Source: Pseudoneurospora amorphoporcata (taxonomy: Eukaryota > Ascomycota > Sordariomycetes > Sordariales > Sordariaceae). Taken from it: a DNA stretch of 64,000 nucleotides. The stretch lies in the NCBI GenBank assembly GCA_033297205.1, contig MU859209.1:27188-91187 (forward strand), written 5' to 3'. Of this stretch, positions 48,730 through 59,080 are shown in pieces. The notes under the pieces were generated by a model that saw only the letters and a program-made list of their open reading frames with translations, was not told the origin of the DNA and searched no databases. The translations under genes were made by a program, and so were the position numbers. Numbering within the stretch: position 1 is the stretch's first letter; each line of letters starts with the position of its first letter.

Positions 48730-50516
48730 GTTCAGTGCGGGAAGGAAGGGTTTCTTCTGTTGGAGATGATGGAATTGCCATTCAGTGTTTTTCTTTCTGC
48801 TGTTTCCCTCCTACTGCATTATGAAATCGTCACTGTCGTCTTTAATGTCGTTGAATCTAGCATTCCCGTCTCTAATGCATTCACACATGCCTTAACTTCT
48901 CGCATTCTCTACAGTGTACCCGCCCAGTGTTGCAATCGCCATCCATCGCTGCCACTGCAACCTCCACCATTCCTTCCAATGGCCTCATTCGGCAACAGCA
49001 CAGACGGGAACCAAGGACAGGACAAAACAGGACAGGCTCGGGACGGGGAAAATACTGGAACTGAAGGATTTTGCCACCAAAACAGAGGCCCCTCTCCAAT
49101 CGCATTAGCTCCGCTTCAACTTATCAGACTAGTTCTAGGTATCAAAACCTTTGTGCGACCGCAGCGGACTACATATGCGGGGAGCAGCATCGAGATACCG
49201 AGTTTTGATACAGAAAAGTTCCTGATATCCATCCATGTTCATCCAATGTTCCGTTCCGATTGGATAGGTTGATTTTGATGAAATATCCCAGGGACAGAAC
49301 GGAAATGCTCACCGGCCACGACTCTTGGAGCACCAACTCGCAGCTCACCGTTCGTGCATTATTAGCCGGCGGGATTTAGACCTACCGTTTTACCACGGGT
49401 AAAAAACATGAACTTTTTGGGGGAAACTATCGCGGATATAAGTCGCCATGTATCTACGATGGAGGACGGTCTCTTATTCGGGGTTCTGTTTGGCTATTTC
49501 CACTTTCAATGGAGCTACAGTACCTTCTCCACCAAAAAAGGCTGGGAACAGCGATGATCATTCGGGGTTCAATTCAACGGCTACTGTGACCGGGGGCACC
49601 ATAGATTCAACAAAGACCGAAAACACAAGGCTCGGGATGATTGTTGTGGAGAACGACTGGACAAAACATTAAAATGGTCAAATGTGAGGATGGTGATTGA
49701 TATCTGATATATATGGGTCGACTTGAAAATGAGGCGGGCGGTCCTGTCTGAATAAGAAAATGACAATCCCGAACTCCGGAGAAAGCCAAGCATAAACCCG
49801 AAAGGGGAAATCATCCTGTCTCCGCTCAACGATAGTCCCTGTCGTCCCGCTCCGAAAGTACACAAGTTCCTCGTTAGCGCGGGACTTCACAACATATTCT
49901 TCACAACTAAACCATCATTCTACCAATTTTCGCATAACAAGTTGGCATCAACCCGATACATTTTGCCCGTTTTATACACTCTCTTCAATTTTTGTTTTCA
50001 ATTTGGTTATCCCATTGTTTTCTTGTTAAGGCTTTTGCACACACCCTTTTAACTAGAACCGCGCTAACAAACTTTCAAGGGCTTTGTGATGTGTACAACA
50101 CTAGTGTACACTAAAAGAGTTTCGGGCATCTAGCGGCGGATAGTTCCTTGACCCCGAGGCGCATATTCGGAATCTCGAACGGGGATCACCCGGTCGGTCG
50201 GTCGGTCGGCAATCGCAACTCGCCATGACATATGGGGTCGCGATACCGATTTGGATTCGATACGTCTTGCTTGCTATCAAGTTTGTGCATCTACATGTGA
50301 ACATGATCAATCGAGACTTGCTATGTATCAACTCATAATGAGCTTTTGGGAGGGCCTTGCAAGGACTGCGGTGAGGAAGTGCGATGAGTTGGCAACTTTG
50401 GCCCCTTTGGTATGCGGCAGTTGGGGATAGATTCATGCCTGTGTAGGTATATAGGGCCCAATTCCCCGAGGCCAGAACTCGTTACGCACTTCATCACAAC
50501 AAACAGAAGCGCCACC
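48730..50516. other. Intergenic region between epoxide hydrolase and SDR
   Basis: No gene is supported. The interval includes the epoxide hydrolase 3' flank, an AT-richer stretch near 49870-50050, a (TCGG)n tract near 50191-50208 and the SDR TATA box. Frames up to 170 codons (48760-49272) overlap the probable 3' untranslated region and look random. Confidence 0.5.
50448..50453 (+). promoter_or_regulatory. TATA box of the SDR gene
   Basis: TATATA, 69 nt upstream of the chosen ATG at 50517. Confidence 0.5.
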
Positions 50517-51609
50517 ATGTCCCCCTCAGCCACCAACACCAGCGAGATCCCCACCATATTGGGTCTCCCCTGGAACACTCCCACTTTCGACTGTGGCGTC
50601 TCCAATGTCACTCCTACCATGCACACCACTTCCTATCCGGCCATCAACCCTGCCCTGAACCCCCTGATCTCCCAGGCAGGAAAGACCGTCCTCATCACCG
50701 GCTCCACGGCAGGCATCGGCCTCGCAATGGCCAAGTCCTTCGTCACGGCTTCTGCTTCCAAGGTCATCATCACAGGTCGGAGGCAAGAAAGACTCGACAA
50801 AGCTGTTGATATACTCCGCCAGCACGCCAAAGAGATTGGCAACCATCAAACCAAAGTAGTAGGCAACAAGTTGGACGCGACCAAGATGGAGGAAATTGAT
50901 GCCTTCTGGAAGAAGCTAGGAGAGGAAGGAGTGGTGGTGGACGTGCTCATTCTGAACGCCGTAGGGGATATGGCAACAGGGGGCTTGTGCGAAGAGGGCG
51001 GGAGGACGACAATGGAGATATGGAGTAAGCTCGAAGCGAACCTCAGGGCGCCCATGAGACATACCGAGCTTTACATGAAGCAGGGCAAGGACGACAGGCA
51101 GAAGTTCCTCCTCAACACCTCCACCGCTTCGGCCCACGTAAGCCACCCCGAGTACTCGCCCGCCCTCGCCGCCGCGCCAGAGTACGGCTTCACCAAGGCC
51201 ACTGCCGGTCTGTTCTTCGGGTACATCGCCCAACAGGCGGACCCAGACAAGTTGCAGGTGGTCAACTTCCATCCGGGAACGATCTACTCCGAGTTATGGC
51301 AGTACGGACTGGGCGTGGAAAAGAGCCTCCTGCCGTTTGATGATGGTGAGTCTTTCCAATCCAATGAGACATGGTAACATAGGTATCTTGATCTGCTGAC
51401 AGAAGGTGAATACAGTCTCCTTGCCAGCTGACTTTGCCGTCTGGGCGACCACCACGGAGGCGAGATTCATCCACGGTCGCTTTGTCTGGGCTCATTGGGA
51501 CGTGGATGAGATGAAGGCCCTTTATGCGGAACGGTTTGTCAAGGATAAGGATCTGTTCAGGTTTGGCGTGTGTGGCTTGGCTGGGAGCAACCTCCATGTC
51601 ATTCCGTAG
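50517..51609 (+). CDS. Short-chain dehydrogenase/reductase
   Basis: Exons 50517-51345 and 51416-51609 give 340 residues. The 70-nt intron has a GTGAGT donor, a GCTGAC branch-like site and a TACAG acceptor; the nearer GACAG (51402) would lead to a stop, so the second acceptor is chosen. Classical SDR features: TGSTAGIG cofactor loop (residues 61-68), GRRQERLD after strand 2, an NAVG variant of the NNAG motif, Tyr223 and Lys227 in YGFTK, and a Ser in the TSTASAHVS segment as third catalytic residue. The reaction is NAD(P)-dependent oxidation or reduction of an alcohol/carbonyl; the substrate is unknown. An in-frame ATG at about 50412 exists, but 50517 (GCCACCATG, 69 nt after a TATA box) is preferred. 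A 40-residue C-terminal extension rich in aromatic and charged residues follows the core. Confidence 0.9.
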
Positions 51610-52164
51610 TCGCCATGTCTGTCCTCTGCGATCAAGTTTGGCGAAGGGGGTTGAGAAGGTTGGACCCTCCGGGCATGCCTTCTGCTGGTAGTGCTTTCTC
51701 TTCCGAGTTGACCGGAACCTGCAACTCTGCATTTTGTGGCAGCTGTGCTCTTGCCGGATGGAACATCGAGTGTCCAGATGACGTTGAAGTTGACCGCACC
51801 TGCGCCTCCTCACGTCGTTGCATCATGAAGCCAAGTGCCTTCAATCTCCTGCCGTTCTTCCTTCCGTGGATGCGGTAGGCGAATGGGAAGAGTGATGGGG
51901 GCGAATTTGAAAGCTCCGTTGACCCGGGGAAGCCACCATAGATGGTCGGTTTGCGCCCATGTATCTATTGAGTCCATGGCCCTCTTCAAACTCGGGCGAG
52001 AAAGCACACAGCATTTTCCCCGTCATCTCCATCATTGATCCAAAACATCATCACCAGAGGACTCTCAACATTCAGGATAAAAATACTACATTCCACAGCA
52101 TCCATCACGAATATCGACTCATTACTTCAAGTCGTCTTCAGCAGGCAGTTACATCTCGGTCACG
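51610..52164. other. Intergenic region between SDR and unknown gene
   Basis: Spacer with no supported gene; short frames on both strands show no coding character. GGATAAAAATAC near 52075 could be a weak TATA-like element for the next gene, about 85 nt before its ATG. Confidence 0.45.
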
Positions 52165-53421
52165 ATGACGTCCGATTATTTCAAGTACATCGGCCCCCCC
52201 GAGCACGTCACTGAAGAGGCAACTCTCTGGGAAATTGCCTTACCCTTCAAGCGCGAGGGCCCAGATGGCAGCGGCCTCCCGGAGAAGGACTGGTGGAACC
52301 ACCTCCACGATTTCCGCATCACGTACACCTGGGAAGTGAACACTGGTTTAACAAAGAGGTATGGCAACAACCTCATAGATCGCGAGACGGGCGTTGAATA
52401 CAAGTGGTCCGATGACATGAAGCGGCAAAGCTTTACCTTACCCATCCGCGGTCCCGATCAGGATCCCAACAAGGAGCCCTGGAAACAGGACTGGTTCGCC
52501 TTCCCCCTCGGCTTGACCAACTCTCGTGTTGACGGCACTGAAGATTTTTTTCCGGTCCTCATCCTCTGCATCAACCACTGCTGACAGGCGTATCGGAATT
52601 CACGAGGCGGATTACTATCTCCGCCGCTTTATGGAACGACAGCCCGGCGGCATCAATGTCATAATGGAACCTGTCATGGAACCCTCCGTGATTTCGTTCG
52701 AGATACCTGGACCAGCACCCGAAAACTTGTGGCGGGTATACTCGGATGCCACAAACTTTGTTCTCGGACGTTCATTCCCTGGCTCTAATCAGGAAAAGCG
52801 CGACCGTACCTCTAGTTTCGATTGCCCGTGGGACGAATCAGATTACATGCTCATTCTCCAGAACTGCATCAAAGCCCCCAAGATCCCTGATGACATGCCC
52901 ATTCGCTCGCATTTTGTGACGGCAATTTTTGAGCTTTGGATCAAGGTCGAGAACCAAGCTGGGACCAGGACGTTCTTCAACAAGAAGCTGATGCCATTGC
53001 CACAAACCTATGAATGGGTAAACGCAATTAATTCACCGTTCGCCAACGCCCCGTGGACGGGTAGGTCAATGCGGAGCCTGGACGGGGTCGATGTTCAGAA
53101 GGCCAGTCGCGGGGACGGTACCCCTGAGTGCAATGAGTATTTGATTCAGACGAATGGACATGGTGAGTACCCTATTTATCTACATCACTTCTTCTCGTCA
53201 CTCGCCAGTCATTGCAAGGACATATGACGCTGACCGCCTCTTGAATGGTTCTAGGCAAAGGCACCTGGACGATGCTCAGCAAGATCCTCTCTGAAGGTGG
53301 TACTATTCGCAGGTTGGCAAGGAATTTCCGCGCTATGTCACCGGAGGGTCAACAGTGGCTTTTGAAGAGACGTGAAGACACGAAGGACTGGCTGTACAAT
53401 GTGGCGTCGGCGTTGAAGTAG
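52165..53421 (+). pseudogene. Unrecognised gene with a one-base frameshift in a T7 run
   Basis: The ATG at 52165 opens a frame ending soon after residue 126 (TEDFFPVLILCINHC). The following frame carries on with clearly coding sequence (RRIGIHEADYYLRRFMERQ onward). I find no GT-AG intron of normal size that restores the frame. The frames join only if the run at about 52545-52551 is read as six T instead of seven. A second junction is a normal intron, 53163-53254 (92 nt, GTGAGT, GCTGAC, TTCTAG), leading to a last exon that ends GKGTWTMLSK...SALK at 53421. I do not recognise the family: rich in Trp, Asp and Arg, no signal peptide, no membrane helix. Either a sequencing error in the homopolymer or a recent inactivation; the rest of the frame is undamaged, so any inactivation would be recent. 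Confidence 0.65.
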
Positions 53422-54464
53422 GCGACAGTGGCCTTTCGTTTACCCTCACTTCGTTACGTGACCAGACAGCTACCAGATGGTGGATTATGATATGGGTGGA
53501 ATGGTGTGTCATGTTATGCGAAAAGGGTGAGAGCAGAGGTACTTGCCTGTAGACAGGATCCAGGTGCACCACAGCGGGATTAACCACTTGATGAAAGAGA
53601 GGAAATGGGGAGAACTGGAAAGAGTTTGAGAACAAAGTTGCGAGGAATCCATAGCGCAGTCCCCGTTCGGGAATCGGGCCTTATAGCGGAATACTAAAAA
53701 GAAGTGTTCCATACACTGGTCCTTGTGTATCTGGTGTAAGACATCGGTCACCCTTCACCCACAACCATCTGAGTCCAAGTCAGCCGTTCCAGCCGTTCCC
53801 GCTCTCGGCCGCATCATGCCGCCATCATCACACCAGCTCCCGATGTCGTGCAACATCGAGACGGGAAGAAGTACCGGCCGCTGGAGAATCTGGAGTCCTG
53901 CTAGGCCATGTTGACCGCAAAAGGAGCACGGGTTTTTGTTTCAATCGTGGCCTCTGAATGGGGTAACGGCGCTGACAAATGGGGAACAGGTTGTCACCAG
54001 GGCAGTACGTCCTACCGGCGCATCGGCATAGCTACCAAGTAGAAATAGTCGTCAGCTGTATGCGGGTTGCAACGTAAACTTTTAATCTACAGAGATGGCA
54101 TTGTCCTTGGGTTTGAGGCTCAAAAGCTGCATACAACAGACAATACCGGTGGTTCACAATGGCTTGGTCGGGGACATGGAAGCGAGGATTGGGTTTGTGT
54201 ACCTATGGAAGGACTTTGCCTCCAGTTGGGATTTGTGAACCTTTTGCATATAAGATTTGACTGACTTGAGCCCACCATCTCGGGTTTCACAGCCCGTCTT
54301 CATCCTTCCGTTGTTACTGTCCTTTCGTGTCTTCCATCCCATCTTATAACACTTGGACGATCAAACAGCGGATAATAGGTACGCGCTTAATTCACGTCGC
54401 CTTGGTTCTCACCACATCATCAGTCGACTATCACCATTGTGCATCTTCTACGGCAAAAATCATC
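53422..54464. other. Intergenic region before the secreted protein pair
   Basis: No gene seen. TATAAG near 54249 lies about 215 nt before the next start codon. Short frames here have no coding character. Confidence 0.45.
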
Positions 54465-55253
54465 ATGAAACACAACACACTCTGTTTTGTTGTTGTGGTC
54501 GTTCTGTCGCTGTCGGCCGTGATCGCCGCAGCGGCTCCTTCCCACTTTCCACTTGGAATTGATAGAGGTAATGGCAACGCTGATGCCGTCACCGTGGAGA
54601 GCATGAGGACAAGCTCAAACTCGGAATTGGTATTGGACACTCGCGACGACGCCGCAGATGATGGAGATATGGACTCGAACTGCGTGACGTGGACCGACGG
54701 TCATGGACAGCTGAAATGGTATGTCCACAAGTTACATCTCATCCAACCAGTTCATGTTGGTTGCCAACCAACTGTCATGATCCAGTCCTCGCTCAACTGC
54801 TGACACCTCCCTGTCTTTTGGGCAACATACAGCAACGAATTCTCCATCATCCTAGGGCACGCCAACCTCGCCTCGGTCATTACAAAAAACTACCTCTTCA
54901 TCTACATGCTCAACGTCACCAACGCGTACATGTACAACACGACGCCGCCCAGTCCCACCACAACCGTCGTCCCCTTTCATCTGGTTGTCAACAACAACAT
55001 GCCGCTGGGCACGAACATCCTCGAGATCAAGTCGGCTTTGAACTGCGCGGGGGATCAGTGGAAGAGCTTTGCGTCGGTGCTGCCGTGGACGATCGATATC
55101 CATGGCGGGAACGCGTGTAATGAGAATGCGTATAATGGGCCGTATGATAACACGTGGGTTAATTACGCGGGGGAGCATGTGAATGTGCCGGATGATGGGC
55201 GGTGTAGGTGGGATAAGGGGGTGGGGTTTAGGTGTGTTTTGAGGAGGGATTAA
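54465..55253 (+). CDS. Small secreted six-cysteine protein, paralogue 1
   Basis: Exons 54465-54718 and 54833-55253 give 224 residues. The 114-nt intron (GTATGT donor, ATACAG acceptor) splices in phase 2 inside a Cys codon, right after a Trp. A strong signal peptide (residues 1-24, long Val/Leu core) precedes a Thr/Asp-rich propeptide-like stretch. It contains LDTRDD, whose paralogous position reads LHTRDD, so an Arg-directed processing site is possible. The mature part has six cysteines: C-x12-C across the intron, then NC, AC, RC and RC. The block IHGGNAC..DNTWVNYAGEHVNVPDDGRC is shared with the next gene. I know no named family. A secreted, disulfide-stabilised effector-like or cell-wall/antagonism protein is a reasonable guess only. 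Confidence 0.85.
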
Positions 55254-55970
55254 TATTGAAGGGACTAGAGGTAGGGATCAGGGAGGAAGTAGGAGGCAGC
55301 GAGGAGGAGAGGCTGGGGGTCTAGATGGTTGGGAGGAGAAGAAGAAGAAGAAGAAAAAGAAGAAAAAAAAGAAGAGAGGGGGCAGGGGTGTGAGGAGAGA
55401 GAGAGAGAGGAAAGATGATGGTGGGGGAAAAGATTAAAGAAAAAAGTCAGAAAGTCAAAGAGAAACAAACATGTGGACTCGTGGAGGGAAAATGCAAGAG
55501 CTTTTCTGATGTGTTAACTTGACAGGAAGGGTAAAGGGTTCAGTCGTTCAGCCAGTATGTGAGACCAGTTGAGGGGCAGTGAGACAGACCCCGTGGGGGA
55601 TGCGGAGATGAGGCTCCGAGTTTAAATAAAATGCTGGACGAGGTTCAATTTGGGATTCGAGACACCGTGTTGCTTGGTAGGTACTTGTTCTGTTCTGTTC
55701 GGACGAGACGTAGAACGAAAGAAGCTGTGAGAGGAAAACCCGCGGGTACTACGGACAACATGCTCTGAGAGAGAAGAAGGAACAAAACTGCCATGGCCAC
55801 GATTCATTCGAGTGACGTTAAACTGCTTTATTCGCCGTCGTTCCCGTTACCCGTCTTTGGGGGTTGTACTCAACCAACATATATCTACCTCTGTCATTCT
55901 GTCTCAAGCCCAGAACATGGTAAATCGGATTATTAACCCCAACCATGAACCATCAAACAAGGCAGTCACA
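55254..55970. other. Intergenic region between the secreted paralogues
   Basis: Purine-rich on the plus strand (GAAGAAGAAG and GAGAGA tracts, 55335-55410), probably 3' untranslated sequence of paralogue 1, then the upstream region of paralogue 2. No further gene seen. Confidence 0.5.
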
Positions 55971-56641
55971 ATGCACCTCTTCAACGCCTTTGCCGCCTTT
56001 ATTCTCCTCACCCAAGCCGCTTTGGCATCGCCTCTACATGTACTCCAAGGCAACGTTTCCGACTCGGAACCTGAACTCCACACCCGTGATGACGATTCCG
56101 AATGTACATGGGAAGACCCATGGGGTGTCTACTCGTGGTAAGCCTCCCGTCCTTTCCTCCTTTCCTCGTACACTACGCTAGGTACCTACCTAACTCGTTC
56201 TCGTCAAAATACATCAGCGACACCTACCTCATAACCCTCGGCGCCTACCGCGCCAAACCGGGCTCAAACCCGACCGTCGTTTGGGCCGACTCCCTGGACT
56301 GGATGATCTGGATCAAATCCCACGTCATGATCTCGGGCGGCCCCGGCAAGGGCTTCCTCGTGTCCAAGAACCTGGACTGCGGCCCCGGCGAAGGCGACTC
56401 CCACAAGAAAAAGGAAAAGGGCTGGGACGACCACTGGACCGACTTTGAGCACGCCGACCTGCCGTCCAAGGTCAGCATCCACGGCGGACATGCGTGCACC
56501 ACGGAGGGTCGCGATAATAATTGGGATAATGTGTGGATCGAGTGGTCCAGTCAGCATCTGGACGTGCCGAGTGATAAGAGGTGTAGGAGCTTAGGCGACG
56601 AGGATTGGGGGCAGTTTGTGAATTGTTATGTCAAGATGTAG
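55971..56641 (+). CDS. Small secreted six-cysteine protein, paralogue 2
   Basis: Exons 55971-56137 and 56218-56641 give 196 residues. The 80-nt intron (GTAAGC, CTAAC branch, CATCAG) is in phase 2 within a Cys codon after a Trp, exactly as in paralogue 1. The signal peptide (residues 1-20, FAAFILLTQAALAS) is followed by an acidic stretch with LHTRDD. Six cysteines follow in the same order as paralogue 1 (C-x11-C, DC, AC, RC, NC). The block IHGGHAC..DNVWIEWSSQHLDVPSDKRC matches it closely, while a Lys-rich loop (HKKKEKGWDD) is specific to this copy. In-frame ATGs upstream (55918, 55945) would bury the signal peptide, so 55971 is preferred. Function unknown; a tandem duplication product. Confidence 0.87.
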
Positions 56642-56905
56642 GGGAAGGAACATGAAGTCGACGTCAAAATCCAAAATCGAAAAAGTATGGCACCTGCAGG
56701 ATAAAGGGGCAAGTAAACAAGAGAATACCTACCTACCTTAGGTATCAGTGATGGACCCACTATTCAAAACCATAGCTTTTCTCTTCTATGTACACAACCG
56801 GTTCATGCTCCCGGAAATGAAGTTCCCAAAAAAGTCAAGAAAGGAGACGAGGCGAGAGCATCAAAAAGAACCCAGAAAAAAAAGGAATTACTGGTGATCA
56901 TCGTG

Positions 56906-56987
56906 CGACGTGGGCCTGATTCGAACAGACGCTCCCGAAGGAACAAGATTTCTAGTCTTGCGCATTAGACCACTCTGCCACCACGCC
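56906..56987 (-). tRNA. tRNA-Ser (anticodon AGA)
   Basis: Minus strand, 82 nt, no intron. The acceptor GGCGTGG pairs with CCACGTC (one G-U), discriminator G. The anticodon stem CAAGA/TCTTG encloses CTAGAAA with anticodon AGA at 56953-56951. A long class II variable arm (CCTTCGGG) and a T-arm with GTTCGAATC complete it, all as expected for tRNA-Ser reading UCU and, after inosine modification, UCC/UCA. A T8 run at 56883-56876 on the minus strand is a good Pol III terminator about 22 nt downstream. Confidence 0.95.
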
Positions 56988-58441
56988 ATTTCATTGGTTG
57001 ATGTGTTACTGTCTGCATCCAATCTTTATATTAGGGAAAAAAGCGTAACAGCATCAAGGAGAACTTCTTTCATGTGGCCGACGACTACTTACTTTTTCTT
57101 TGACCACTTCCTTTCTTTCATACACGATGAAATGCATTGTTTTTACAATGGTACCTTGTGATAGAAAACCATTCTAAAATCAGTGGAGCTCAATCAAAGC
57201 TACCCCATAATCCCCGAGTGACTGCATGCACTCGGTCCGATGCAAATTCGGGGAAGACGGTACCGTTAGTAACCTTACAGCAACGCTGGTACCTCATCTT
57301 TGGTACGGCATGAACCAGATACCTAGAAGATCACTCGGAAGTACCTGATTTCCCCAATGAGAGAGATGCCAAGCTCCATATTGCGGATCGTGGGATTCGA
57401 ACATGAAGGGCGGGACGGGGTCCAAGTAGAGGTCTGTTTGGGCGCCGATGAGGGTTGATACGAACTAGTAAGTCAAGCCTGTGATACTCGAGGGGGAAAC
57501 TGGGGCAGGACCGAGGCTAACTAGATGCATTCAGTGCCAAGACGGTGACGTGACGTTAAATTATCACCAGGAGTGGAAGGTGGATGTGAAGACGGTGGGG
57601 GAAGTCACAAGCTCGTATTCTATAGGTCGTGCGTGAGGAGTGGATGGATGGATGATAAGCAGCAGTGCGAACTGAACGAAAGCGCGCCCTGCATACCTTA
57701 AGGTAGGTATGCGTCGACGACATCTAACACGTTGTACACAACCAGAGCCAGGGCAAGACGCGGAACGAACTCACTCGCATGGAATTGAACAACCAACTGA
57801 ACTTCAGAATTAAATTAACCGCCCGCGCGCATACTGTTTGTTTGTTGTTCGCTTCAACTCGTCCTGTCTTCTTGTTGAGGATGAACGAGGAGCGCTCCAA
57901 ATTAGTCTAAGCAGGCATTATTAACCTTAAAGATGCCATGATGGGGTATCGAAACGGATCGCAAGCTCCGTCGCAAGCCAAGCAAAGCAAAGCAACCTGG
58001 AAAGCATGAAGCCAGCAGTGGGTGATGGATACAAAACATGACAAAAAAAAAAAAAAAAAAAAGCAAACTCCGCTCCCTCCCCTTTCCTTCCGTGTGTTGC
58101 ACGTCCCCGATTGACGTCGTCGGTTCGGTCGGTTCCAAAATCTTTCCAAATCGTACAAGTTAAGGTATCTTCCACACTTCCCACTTCCCACTTCTGCCAC
58201 CGAGCCGGCGAACCGTCCGTCCGTTGCTGTGTTCAAAGAGAAGATCTGAGCAATATGAACCCGATCGACCTTGTCCTAACACCGTCCATGCATGCATAAG
58301 GTACTTATAGAGCTCTGTCTGACTGACTGGCTGGTTCAGAATCAGATACCGTATCTATTCTTGGAGTAGTCCGTTAGCACTAGCCCCAGGCCACACACCA
58401 AGTTGGCGAGCAATGAGTACCTAGGTAGGTCACATACATAC
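56988..58441. other. Intergenic region with alternative-hairpin element
   Basis: No gene is supported. It contains the hairpin element at 57211-57254, a tRNA-T-loop-like word near 57391-57402 without the rest of a tRNA, GGAT repeats near 57641-57652, an A19 run at about 58041-58059 and TACC words near 57697 and 58419. Confidence 0.5.
57211..57254. repeat. Two mutually exclusive hairpins
   Basis: CCGAGTG (57214-57220) can pair with CACTCGG (57229-57235). Alternatively TCCCCGA (57211-57217) pairs with TCGGGGA (57248-57254). Both are perfect 7-bp helices sharing bases, and TGCATGCA lies in the first loop. It could be the end of a fossil DNA element near the tRNA gene. No partner end was identified. 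Confidence 0.4.
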
Positions 58442-59080
58442 CTAAAGAGTAGGAGGCGTAGCACTAATAGTAGTAGTCATCGACGGCCCCTGCTCCACAG
58501 CAGGGCTCGACAACTTCTCGTTGTGGTGGTGCTCTTCCTGCAACTTCCTCTCATCTTCCTTGCGCTGCTGCTCCTCCTCCTCCTCATCCTTCTTCTTGTC
58601 GTTGTCCTCCTCCGCAGCCGCAGACGACACCTCAATCTGTGGCGCGTTCTTCTCCGCACCCGTCGTAGCTGCGCCCTTCTTGCTGTCCAACGAGCTCTGG
58701 CTCACCGGCCTGGCATTGGGAGTGTCATCCTCATCATCTCCGTTGGAACCGTTCTTCTCGCCGTTCTTGTTGGCCTTGTCAAAGTTGGCAGGCTTGCCGG
58801 TGCAGTTCAGGGACTTGAGCGAGGCCATGAATTTCTTGAGCGGGTTTTCCTTCTTCTTCTTGGGCTTGTTGTCGTCGGCCTTTTCTTCAGCACCGGAGCC
58901 GGCGTCGGGTTGCTCCTGGTCGTCCGAGAGTGGTTGGTAGGCATCTTGGTTACCGGCGGCAGGAGCAACAGGGCCGTCGTCGGAAAGTTGGTGGCCTCGT
59001 TGTTGCTGGTCCTCGGACTTGCGGGCAGCAGACTTGTTAGAGGAAGCGGAGGACTTGGGTCTTTGGTCTTGGGCGGACAT
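58442..59080 (-). CDS. Disordered, highly charged protein of unknown function
   Basis: Intronless, 212 residues, start at 59080 in context ACAAAATGTCC. I do not recognise a family. It is almost entirely hydrophilic and predicted disordered: Ser/Gln/Asp-rich N-terminus, a basic patch KPKKKKENPLKKF followed by MASLKSLNC (residues about 75-95) that may be an amphipathic helix, then Asn/Asp-rich and Glu/Lys/Gln-rich stretches (EEEEEQQRKEDERKLQEEHHH) likely to form a short coiled coil. No signal peptide or membrane segment. Coding is supported by length, by C/G third positions and by a clean start region; the 228-codon frame on the other strand (58403-59089) is its mirror and looks Leu/Val-biased, as antisense frames do. 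Confidence 0.75.
   Translation of the reverse strand: MSAQDQRPKSSASSNKSAARKSEDQQQRGHQLSDDGPVAPAAGNQDAYQPLSDDQEQPDAGSGAEEKADDNKPKKKKENPLKKFMASLKSLNCTGKPANFDKANKNGEKNGSNGDDEDDTPNARPVSQSSLDSKKGAATTGAEKNAPQIEVSSAAAEEDNDKKKDEEEEEQQRKEDERKLQEEHHHNEKLSSPAVEQGPSMTTTISATPPTL

Noticed and set aside
57387..57410. tRNA-like word GGGATTCGAAC
   Set aside because: Only the T-loop matches; the T-stem does not pair and no acceptor or anticodon arm is found nearby.
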